From positions 1 through 39,059 of the forward strand of contig JAFTDD010000023.1 of the NCBI GenBank assembly GCA_017454355.1: 39,059 nt of DNA, read 5' to 3'. Below, in pieces: positions 1 to 6,336 of this stretch. Source of the stretch: Muribaculaceae bacterium. GTDB taxonomy: Bacteria > Bacteroidota > Bacteroidia > Bacteroidales > Muribaculaceae. Both the position numbers and the translations under genes were made by a program. The notes under the pieces are model-generated. The model did not search any database, was not told the DNA's origin, and saw nothing but the letters and a program-made list of their open reading frames with translations. The number at the start of each line of letters is the position of its first letter. The first letter of the stretch is position 1.

Positions 1-291
1 GCCGACGGCGTGAAGTTGAAGGCGTCCTACGCTTTTGACCCGCTCAACGCCGTAGTTGACCCGATTATCGGTCCGATAGACGGTCCGATAGAGGGCCCGA
101 TAACGCCGATAAACGCCGGCGCGCCGATTGTGGAGCCTCAAGACAATCCCGACCATCCCGTTGTCGACCCTGGCATTGTTCCCGAGACCGAGCGAGTGCA
201 GAGTTGGCGCGACTATAGCGAAGTCCTCCCCCCGCCCATCCTAAAGGAGGGGGGCTTGCTGTTGTCGCACCAAATAGAAACTGTATCATAA
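1..291 (+). CDS. C-terminal end of an unidentified protein (5' end outside window)
   Basis: An open frame enters from the left edge and stops at 289-291, leaving about 96 visible residues. I do not recognise the family. Residues about 18-45 are a low-complexity, Pro/Ile/Gly-rich stretch made of near-repeats of DGPI / EGPI, from a 12-bp tandem repeat at about 61-110. The last 20 or so codons run through a GC-rich intergenic-type motif (CCTAAAGGAGGGG at 240-252) that recurs outside genes at 24077-24089. The true original C-terminus may therefore have been upstream, with the present tail encoded by a repeat. It faces the minus-strand cluster at 661-3768 convergently. No function is proposed. Confidence 0.45.
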   Translation, partial: ADGVKLKASYAFDPLNAVVDPIIGPIDGPIEGPITPINAGAPIVEPQDNPDHPVVDPGIVPETERVQSWRDYSEVLPPPILKEGGLLLSHQIETVS

Positions 292-308
292 TTTATATTT
301 TGATTAGG

Positions 309-324
309 CCGCCCTAACGGGCGG
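309..324. repeat. Small GC hairpin, CCGCCC-TAAC-GGGCGG
   Basis: A perfect 6-bp stem with a TAAC loop, the first of several similar hairpins in the 292-660 gap. Others are GCCC-TTAC-GGGGC (483-495), a 7-bp stem with TAGC loop (527-544), GCCCC-TGAC-GGGGC (558-571) and GCCGC-TT-GCGGC (583-594). A related form, GCCG-CCTAA-CGGC, is near 30103-30115. No gene is seen between 292 and 660. Confidence 0.6.
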
Positions 325-425
325 GAAATCTTTCAAAATTTAAGATAAAAATAAATAGTTAATTTTCTCATTTATAAGGATTTAATAAATGTGATATTTA
401 GAATAAGATTTTTGAAAGATTTCCG
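321..425. repeat. MITE-like element with about 22-bp inverted ends
   Basis: The left end (321-344) and right end (404-425) are inverted copies sharing the core GGAAATCTTTCAAAAWTTAAG. The 60 bp between are AT-rich and non-coding. The same core occurs once each near 19480-19500 and 30112-30133, so the ends belong to a dispersed family. It encodes no protein; mobility is inference from the terminal inverted repeats only. Confidence 0.45.
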
Positions 426-660
426 CACGCAACGCATGCGCTAATTATGATGCAGTTTCGACAGTCTCCGCACGTTTCTGTCGCCCTTACGGGGCTTTGT
501 TTGAGAAAAAACTCACACCATAGTCACGGGGGCTAGCGCCCCCGCCTATGAGCTGTCGCCCCTGACGGGGCTCACATTTGTCGCCGCTTGCGGCCACGCC
601 AAGGCGAGGCCCTACAGTCTTTGACAATCCTAATGGATTTTACCGGACAGTAATACTTTT

Positions 661-1251
661 TTAGAGGAGTTTGTTGAGCATGGCGTACATGGTGAGGCCG
701 GCTACGCTCTTGATGCCGGTCTTGTGCATGATGTTCTTGCGGTGGGAGATGACGGTGTGGACCGAGAGGTTGAGGTCGTCGGCAATCTCTTTGTTAGTGA
801 GGCCTTTTGCGACGAGCACCAGGACGTCGGTTTCGCGTTTGGAGAGTTCGTAGTTGTTTTCGGTGTTGTTGCCGGAGCCGTCGTCGTCGGTCGCGGCGTG
901 GGCCGCGTCAATGAGGGTGCGGATTAGTTCGCCGCGGCTTTGTGCCACATCGAGCACGGCGTCGTAACGTCGCAACTCGGTGAGCGGCACGTAACTATGG
1001 ACGAGGGCGACGAGGGTGACGTCACTGCCCAGAGTGGCGCGCAGGTTGTTGAGGTCGGTGACGGCGGCTGCGTCAACAATGAGCAGGTCCGGACGGTCGA
1101 GGGCGAGGCGCGTGAGCGCATCGTCAATGCTGCCGAGCGATGCCACGAGTTTGAAGTGTGCGCTGTCGGCGATGACATCGGCCAAACCGGCGCTAATCAG
1201 TTCGCTGGCAATAGCGCTCACCACGCGGTAACGGATATTGTCGCTGCTCAT
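661..1251 (-). CDS. LuxR-family DNA-binding regulator with degenerate receiver domain
   Basis: A 196-residue protein. Residues 135-196 are a clear LuxR-type helix-turn-helix (LSKRETDVLVLVAKG, LTNKEIADDL, VHTVISHRKNIMHKTG), so it binds DNA. Residues about 5-115 have the size and pattern of a response-regulator receiver. Asp60 in LLIVDAA sits where the phosphoacceptor would be. The N-terminal acidic pair is absent (RVVSAIAS) and the conserved Lys-Pro is not apparent, so phosphorylation-dependent control is doubtful. It overlaps the hemerythrin gene by 4 bp (ATGA) and is last in the cluster from 3768. LuxR/hemerythrin pairs are common in Bacteroidales, and a role in sensing redox, NO or iron stress is inference. 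Confidence 0.85.
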   Translation of the reverse strand: MSSDNIRYRVVSAIASELISAGLADVIADSAHFKLVASLGSIDDALTRLALDRPDLLIVDAAAVTDLNNLRATLGSDVTLVALVHSYVPLTELRRYDAVLDVAQSRGELIRTLIDAAHAATDDDGSGNNTENNYELSKRETDVLVLVAKGLTNKEIADDLNLSVHTVISHRKNIMHKTGIKSVAGLTMYAMLNKLL

Positions 1252-1946
1252 GAGTTGTTGGCGTTTGCCTCAAGGCGTTTGACGTATGGAACCATAACGC
1301 GTTCCTCGACGATGGAGTGGCAGTGCAGGTCGCCGGTGAGTTGCAGGATGTCTCCAACGACTTCGACGCTGTCGCCATCGGCGGGGATGTCTTCGGGCAG
1401 ATACTTGAAGATGATGAGCATCAAGTCGTTGAGTTTGTCTTCAAGGTTGCCGTGATTGTGGGTGAAGAGGTCGATAGAGTAGTCGGAGGGCCGCTCGCCT
1501 CGCTCCAGGGCGGTTATGTGCGGGAAGACGCGCTGCTCCTCGTGGGCGAAGTGGGCGTCCACATCGCGTTTATAGTCTTCAAAGAAGGCCATAAATGCGT
1601 CATGCAGTTGCACGGGCAACAGGTCGGCGATGTGGTGGAGGTGCTCCTCGATGTGCGGCAGTCGCTTGGCCACATAGTATTGATGGCTGCCGCGCAGGAA
1701 TGGCACGAGGCACTCGGGCGAAACGCTCTCGACGGCGATGTCGCGCGGCAGTTCGCCGGTGGCGTGGATGGCACAGATGAGCAGGAAGAAGTCGTCGGGC
1801 ACGTTGTGACGGATGCATACTTCGTGCACGGAGCAGTCGCCGAAGCCGAGAGACAGGCCGAAGCGCGGTAGCAGGTAGGTGAGTTGTGGGAAGTCGATGA
1901 GCAGGTCGCTCATCTTACTCGTGTTGTCGAAAGAAAATCTTGCCAT
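1248..1946 (-). CDS. Hemerythrin-domain protein, RIC/ScdA-like
   Basis: 232 residues. The N-terminal part (about 12-60) resembles the small helical domain preceding hemerythrin in iron-sulfur repair (ScdA/YtfE) proteins. The rest is a four-helix hemerythrin-like domain with candidate di-iron ligands in the expected order: H88, H98 or H102, H132/H135 with E136/E137, H163/H165, H208/H210 with E214/E215. Such proteins bind a non-haem di-iron site and act in O2/NO sensing or in repair of iron-sulfur clusters. The start lies 5 bp after the stop of the Cys-rich peptide gene and the 3' end overlaps the LuxR gene, so these three are probably translated together. The exact reaction is not shown by sequence. 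Confidence 0.85.
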   Translation of the reverse strand: MARFSFDNTSKMSDLLIDFPQLTYLLPRFGLSLGFGDCSVHEVCIRHNVPDDFFLLICAIHATGELPRDIAVESVSPECLVPFLRGSHQYYVAKRLPHIEEHLHHIADLLPVQLHDAFMAFFEDYKRDVDAHFAHEEQRVFPHITALERGERPSDYSIDLFTHNHGNLEDKLNDLMLIIFKYLPEDIPADGDSVEVVGDILQLTGDLHCHSIVEERVMVPYVKRLEANANNS

Positions 1947-1951
1947 GGTCG

Positions 1952-2116
1952 TTAGTTGTTAGGTTGATTGTGTGGGCACGTGTTGCGGTGTGGGCAGTTG
2001 TCGCCGCAACCGCAACCGCAGTCACTGTGGCCGTGCATGGCGCGCCACACTCTCCGTGCCGCGAGTGCAACCGCTGCCGTGACGATAGCCGCCACTGTTA
2101 TCGTTTGCCAATCCAT
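1952..2116 (-). CDS. FeoB-associated Cys-rich membrane protein
   Basis: A 54-residue peptide, found by reading the gap between its neighbours. It starts at ATG 2116 and stops with TAA at 1952-1954. Residues 5-24 form one hydrophobic segment (TVAAIVTAAVALAA). The tail is Cys/His-rich: CGCGCGDNCPHRNTCPH. This is the layout of the FeoB-associated Cys-rich family, thought to assist ferrous iron uptake at the inner membrane. No FeoB is in the window. It is 6 bp after the MlaF-like gene and 5 bp before the hemerythrin gene, which puts iron-linked functions into one operon. Confidence 0.75.
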   Translation of the reverse strand: MDWQTITVAAIVTAAVALAARRVWRAMHGHSDCGCGCGDNCPHRNTCPHNQPNN

Positions 2117-2122
2117 AGTAGT

Positions 2123-2914
2123 TTATTTGCCGGGGTTGTAGCCGTGGACAAGGCGGTACTTGCGCACGTCGCGGAAGAGGTCGGTGGCATAGACGAAGTT
2201 GTTGAGGTCATCGTTGTCGACGTTATAGATTTCGTCTTTGTTGCCCACCCAACCCAGATGGCCCTTGTTGACAAAGATGATGTTCTCGCCGATGCCCATG
2301 ACGGAGTTCATGTCGTGGGTGTTGATGATGGTTGTGATGCCATACTCGTGGGTGATGTCGCTCAACAGTTCGTCGATGACGATTGACGTTTTTGGGTCGA
2401 GGCCGCTATTGGGCTCGTCGCAGAAGAGGTATTTTGGATTTAACGCGATGGCACGCGCGATTGCTGCGCGCTTCTGCATACCGCCGGAGAGTTCGCTGGG
2501 GTACTTTGCTTCGGAGCCGGTGAGGTTGACGCGGTCGATGCAAAACTGCGCGCGTTCGCGCTGCTCCTCGTCGCTCATGCCGCTGAACATCATCAGCGGG
2601 AACATCACGTTGCCGAGCACTGTCTCGCTGTCGAAGAGTGCCGAGCCCTGGAAGAGCATGCCAATCTCCTTGCGCAACTCTTTGAGTTGACGGGCGTCCA
2701 TGACGGTGATGTCGCGTCCGTCGTAGAGCACATGACCCTCGTCGGGCTTGAACAGGCCGACGATGTTCTTGACCAGCACCGTCTTGCCGCTACCGCTCTG
2801 TCCGATGATGAGATTGGTCTTGCCGTCGTAGAATGTGGCCGAGATGCCGTGCAGCACCTCGCGGCGGTGCCCATCCTCTTCAAACGACTTTTTTATGTTC
2901 TGAACTTCAATCAC
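2123..2914 (-). CDS. mlaF: MlaF-type ABC transporter ATP-binding protein
   Basis: 263 residues with a full ABC ATPase core: Walker A GQSGSGKT (38-45), signature LSGGMQKR, Walker B YLFCDEPNSGLDP and the switch His in NTHDM. The DEPNSGLDP form and the partner permease at 3019 place it in the Mla/Mce phospholipid transport group, which moves lipids between inner and outer membrane. It is transcribed after the MlaE-like gene, with a 104-bp gap filled by an AATTCAT repeat, and is followed after 6 bp by the FeoB-associated peptide. No MCE-domain protein (MlaD) is present in the window, so the system is incomplete here. Confidence 0.9.
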   Translation of the reverse strand: MIEVQNIKKSFEEDGHRREVLHGISATFYDGKTNLIIGQSGSGKTVLVKNIVGLFKPDEGHVLYDGRDITVMDARQLKELRKEIGMLFQGSALFDSETVLGNVMFPLMMFSGMSDEEQRERAQFCIDRVNLTGSEAKYPSELSGGMQKRAAIARAIALNPKYLFCDEPNSGLDPKTSIVIDELLSDITHEYGITTIINTHDMNSVMGIGENIIFVNKGHLGWVGNKDEIYNVDNDDLNNFVYATDLFRDVRKYRLVHGYNPGK

Positions 2915-2915
2915 T

Positions 2916-2993
2916 TGTTATAATTCATAATTCACAATTCATAATTCATAATTTGTCGTTTATTCCAAATCGGATTATGAGTTATGCTTTGGA
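2916..2993. repeat. AATTCAT heptad repeat followed by conserved palindromic tail, copy 1
   Basis: AATTC recurs at 2922, 2929, 2936 and 2943 (7-bp period). It is followed by a tail (about 2950-2985) nearly identical to the one at 3802-3845. The tail includes ATTTG...CAAAT and is partly complementary to the heptads. It lies between the mlaE stop and the mlaF start. Confidence 0.7.
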
Positions 2994-3018
2994 TTAATTA
3001 AAATCTGTGTTTAATACA

Positions 3019-3768
3019 TTACATTAACAGCAGTTTGGTGAGGATAACGTCCCAGACGAGAATCATGATGTTGCTCATCACCACCGAGTCGGTGCTGGCC
3101 TTACCCACCTCAACCGAGCCGCCTTGCACGGTGTAGCCGTAATAACTGGCGATGCTGGCGATGAGGAACGCGAAGACGAGCGACTTGATTAGCGCGAACC
3201 AAACGTACCATTCGGTAAATGCGGTCTGGATGCCGTAGATGTAGGTGTCGACAGTGACGATGCCCGTGAGGACACAAATCAGGTATCCGCCAAAGAGGCT
3301 GGTCGCCATGCAGATGACAACGATGAACGGCATGATGGTAATCAATCCCAGGATTTTAGGCAACGCGAGGAAACTGGCGCTGTTAATGCCCATGATGTCG
3401 AGGGCGTCGATTTGCTCGGTGACGCGCATTGTGCCTATCTCGCTGGCGATATTACTGCCAATCTTGCCTGAAAGAATCAGGCAAAGGATTGATGACGAGA
3501 ACTCGAGCAGGATAATCTCGCGTGTTGACAAGCCCACGGTGTAGCGTGGCAACAGCGGGTTGTTCATATTAATCCTGATGAGGATGGTGCAGAGCGAGCC
3601 GATGAATAGCGACACAATGAGCACCAGCGGTATTGAGTCGATGCCCAATTTGTAGATTTCGCCGGTGTATCGCTTGAAGAACTCGCGCCACTTCTCTGGA
3701 ATGCTGATGCACTGCCACAGGAAGGTGCAGTAACGGCCGAAACTGTCGAGTGATTTGGTTAAGAACAT
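3019..3768 (-). CDS. mlaE: MlaE-type ABC transporter permease
   Basis: 249 residues with several hydrophobic helices (for example LVLIVSLFIGSLCTILI, ILGLITIMPFIVVICMA and LVFAFLIASIASYYGY). The conserved region SGKIGSNIASEIGTMRVTEQ followed by IDALDIMG is diagnostic of the MlaE/YrbE permease family. It pairs with the ATPase at 2123-2914 for lipid trafficking across the inner membrane and is likely the first gene of the operon. Both flanks carry the same AATTCAT repeat (2916-2993 and 3772-3845), which is unusual for an operon start. Length is close to the family norm of about 250-260. Confidence 0.92.
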   Translation of the reverse strand: MFLTKSLDSFGRYCTFLWQCISIPEKWREFFKRYTGEIYKLGIDSIPLVLIVSLFIGSLCTILIRINMNNPLLPRYTVGLSTREIILLEFSSSILCLILSGKIGSNIASEIGTMRVTEQIDALDIMGINSASFLALPKILGLITIMPFIVVICMATSLFGGYLICVLTGIVTVDTYIYGIQTAFTEWYVWFALIKSLVFAFLIASIASYYGYTVQGGSVEVGKASTDSVVMSNIMILVWDVILTKLLLM

Positions 3769-3771
3769 TTA

Positions 3772-3845
3772 TCAATTCATAATTCATAATTCATAATTCA
3801 TGATTTGTCGCTTATTCCAAATCGGATTATGAGTTATGCATTGTT
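3772..3845. repeat. AATTCAT heptad repeat with palindromic tail, copy 2
   Basis: AATTCAT recurs at 3774, 3781, 3788 and 3795 (7-bp period), followed by the same roughly 45-bp tail as copy 1 (GATTTG...CCAAATC, then GGATTATGAGTTATGC). The heptads pair imperfectly with the inverted tail. It sits just upstream of mlaE. Confidence 0.7.
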
Positions 3846-3868
3846 TTGAAGAATAACGATGAATAAAG

Positions 3869-3917
3869 CGGCTCCCCAGTCGCGCCCTTATCGTGGAGGC
3901 GACAGTGGGGGAGCCGT
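3869..3917 (-). terminator. Hairpin terminator after ferredoxin gene
   Basis: GGCTCCCC and GTCGC on the left pair with GCGAC and GGGGGAGCC on the right around a 15-nt loop, about 30 bp past the ferredoxin stop. The following bases on the minus strand (GCTTTATTC) are only moderately T-rich. Confidence 0.55.
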
Positions 3918-3947
3918 CGGTTGAGTTACATTGCCGTAGTGGGGTTG

Positions 3948-4139
<192 letters not shown>

Positions 4140-4169
4140 TTAGTAAATAAACAAGTAGTAAATAATTTG

Positions 4170-4177
4170 CAAAATTA
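4170..4177 (-). promoter_or_regulatory. Candidate -7 box for ferredoxin
   Basis: TAATTTTG on the minus strand matches the Bacteroidetes -7 element TAnnTTTG. No good -33 TTG is seen at the usual distance, so support is partial. Confidence 0.35.
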
Positions 4178-4229
4178 GTCGTTTTTTTCGGATTTTGATA
4201 ATTGTTTGACGATTTTTTGTCGTTTTAGT

Positions 4230-5276
4230 TTAAAAAGCGACTTGGAGTTGGGTTAGGATCGCACTCTCGGTGGCGAGTGGCGTGGCATTGCGGGTGTGGG
4301 TGTTGGTGTAGGCCAACTGGAGGCGGCATCTGGGGTAGAACCAGTATTGCACGCCGGCCTGCCATCGGTTGACGGTGGCGCTACCCATTGGCTCAAGGTG
4401 GTCGTAGCCTGCCACGAAATCAAGCCCCGCTGTGGCGATGTCTGTCGCCGCGGCGGTGACGTAGGCGGCACGGCTCACGTCGCCCTCTCCGCGTCCATCA
4501 CGGCCCCACATATACTCGGCGCGCGCGTTGAAGTGCGGCACATCGACTGTGGCGCCAACGGCGAGACGCTGGCGGCGGAAGTTGCCTTTGTCGTCCACGC
4601 CACGCAGGGTGGGTACGGTTGCAGGGTCGTCGAGGTGGCCGCGTCCGTGGATGCCGCTGATGCTCACGCTGACTTGCTTGACCGGGCGCAACGTGAGGCG
4701 CGCCGCGATGTCCTTGAAACTGTTGCGGTCGCTCTTATTGCGCCCCTCGCCGTTCATTAGCGCCAGGTCGTAGGATACACGTCCGTCCCAAGCGGTGCCG
4801 TAGATGGTAAGCCCCAGGTCGCGCCCCGCGCTGCCCGGCATCATTGTGGGGCTGGCGCCGATAATCATATAGTTGGTGGCGAGGCTCGTTTGGGTGATGA
4901 GTTCAAGGCGCGATGGCGAGATGGGGTTCTCGATGGTGAAAGGCGTCTTGAATTGGCCAAGTTTGACGTTGAACCACGGCCGGACGCTGTAACTCGTCCA
5001 GTATTCATGCAGCGTGGCTCCTTTGGCGTCAAACATCAGGAAGGCGTTCCATCCTTTGATGATTTTGACGTTGGCCATCAAGATGATTTTGTTCACCTTA
5101 AACTCGTTTGACGGGTTGGCCGTGTCGTGGTATTCCCATCCGGCCATGGCATATCCGCTGAAGGTGAAATGTCCGGCGATGTCGATTGTCAGTCGGGTGA
5201 GGGCATTCTCGGTCGGTCGCTCGGCCGCGGCGGCGAGTGCCGTGGCGGCTGCCATTATCAAGATTAATCGCTTCAT
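4230..5276 (-). CDS. OprO/OprP-type outer membrane porin
   Basis: 348 residues with a signal peptide (MKRLILIMAAATALAAAA) and alternating beta-strand pattern throughout, ending in aromatic Phe as outer membrane barrels do. Family landmarks include VKLGQFKTPFTIENP at about 110-125 and the repeated strand pattern near GVQYWFYPRCRLQLAY. These fit the phosphate/pyrophosphate-selective porin (OprO/OprP) family common in Bacteroidales. It follows the TlpA-like gene with a 61-bp gap that contains a hairpin. Substrate cannot be read from sequence; phosphate or another anion is inference, supported loosely by the 5'-nucleotidase further upstream on the same strand. Confidence 0.85.
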   Translation of the reverse strand: MKRLILIMAAATALAAAAERPTENALTRLTIDIAGHFTFSGYAMAGWEYHDTANPSNEFKVNKIILMANVKIIKGWNAFLMFDAKGATLHEYWTSYSVRPWFNVKLGQFKTPFTIENPISPSRLELITQTSLATNYMIIGASPTMMPGSAGRDLGLTIYGTAWDGRVSYDLALMNGEGRNKSDRNSFKDIAARLTLRPVKQVSVSISGIHGRGHLDDPATVPTLRGVDDKGNFRRQRLAVGATVDVPHFNARAEYMWGRDGRGEGDVSRAAYVTAAATDIATAGLDFVAGYDHLEPMGSATVNRWQAGVQYWFYPRCRLQLAYTNTHTRNATPLATESAILTQLQVAF

Positions 5277-5294
5277 TTCGGATTATAGCAGGGA

Positions 5295-5320
5295 GGTGGC
5301 TCGGGCGGTGCCGAGCCACC
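5295..5320 (-). terminator. Strong intercistronic hairpin
   Basis: GGTGGCTCGG and CCGAGCCACC form a perfect 10-bp stem with a 6-nt loop, 18 bp past the TlpA-like stop. It has no T-run, so it may attenuate or stabilise a transcript rather than end it. Confidence 0.5.
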
Positions 5321-5337
5321 GTGGACAAACTAATGGG

Positions 5338-6336
5338 TTACTTGAGGGCGTTGGCAACGGCGTCGGCGAGTTCCTCGCCCTGCAGGCCGCGGAAGACGAT
5401 TATGCCCTGCGGGTCAATGAGCATGATGTGGGGAATACCGTTGACGCCGTAGAGGTCAGCGGGCTCGGTGAGTTTCTTGTCACTCACCATCACGTGCCAC
5501 GGCAACTCCAGTTCTTGGATTGCCTTGAACGTGTCGTCCGGCTCGTCCCACACCGCCACGCCGATGATTTGCAGTTTGGCCTCATACTTTTGTAACAGCG
5601 CTTTGAGGTTGGGCATCTCCCGGCGGCACGGGCCGCACCAACTGGCCCAGAAGTCAACAATCGTGTACTTGCCGTCGCGTCCCACAAAGTCGCTCAGACG
5701 CTCCGCGCCGCCGCAACGCTCGATAGTGAAGTCGACAAACTTGCTGCCGGCCACGGTGCTCTCGGCGGTCTCAAGCGTTTTCAGCAACTTGACGATGCGT
5801 GGCGCGGTGCGGTACTCGGCCGGAACGGTGTCGAGCATCGCCTTGGCCTGGGCGAATGTCGGCTCGCTGTACCAAATAACGTAGAAATAGAAAAACTTGC
5901 CGAGTGTGTTGTCGCGGTTTTCGGCGTAGGCCTTTTTGATCTCGACTAAAAAATCCTCTTCGGTCTCGCAGTTCTCAAACTCATCATTCAATGCCTTCAG
6001 GCGTTCGTTAAGGACGGTGCCGCCGGCGTTGCCCTCTTTATCGATGGTAATAACGCCCGGCTCGACAACCAGATCGATGCGGTTAAACACCGGCAGGTTG
6101 ACAATGCGCGCCATGAAAGGCTTCTCCACCTTGGCCACGGGAATGTTGAGGACGCTATCGGTGATAATGGCGCGGGCAACGGTGTCGTCCTCAACGTCCA
6201 TGTTGACAAGAGCCACCTCAACGGGCTCCTTGACAGTGAATGGCAGGTTGGCTTGGATAGTGGCATCCGGCTTGTCGGTGCACGAGGTCATCATGCTCGC
6301 CGCGGCAAGCAGGATTAGTAAAAACGAATGTTTCAT
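5338..6336 (-). CDS. TlpA-like thioredoxin-fold lipoprotein with DUF4369
   Basis: 332 residues. A lipoprotein signal ends in MMTSC with Cys19 as the lipidation site. Residues about 25-115 look like the DUF4369 beta domain that precedes many Bacteroidetes thioredoxins. Residues about 205-332 are a thioredoxin/TlpA domain with active site WCGPC (C234, C237) and the cis-Pro loop GIP near residue 305. It probably reduces or exchanges disulfides at the cell envelope. Its ATG overlaps the stop of the GH3 gene by 4 bp (ATGA), so it is translationally coupled to that large secreted hydrolase and could act on its Cys residues; that partnership is inference. Confidence 0.92.
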   Translation of the reverse strand: MKHSFLLILLAAASMMTSCTDKPDATIQANLPFTVKEPVEVALVNMDVEDDTVARAIITDSVLNIPVAKVEKPFMARIVNLPVFNRIDLVVEPGVITIDKEGNAGGTVLNERLKALNDEFENCETEEDFLVEIKKAYAENRDNTLGKFFYFYVIWYSEPTFAQAKAMLDTVPAEYRTAPRIVKLLKTLETAESTVAGSKFVDFTIERCGGAERLSDFVGRDGKYTIVDFWASWCGPCRREMPNLKALLQKYEAKLQIIGVAVWDEPDDTFKAIQELELPWHVMVSDKKLTEPADLYGVNGIPHIMLIDPQGIIVFRGLQGEELADAVANALK

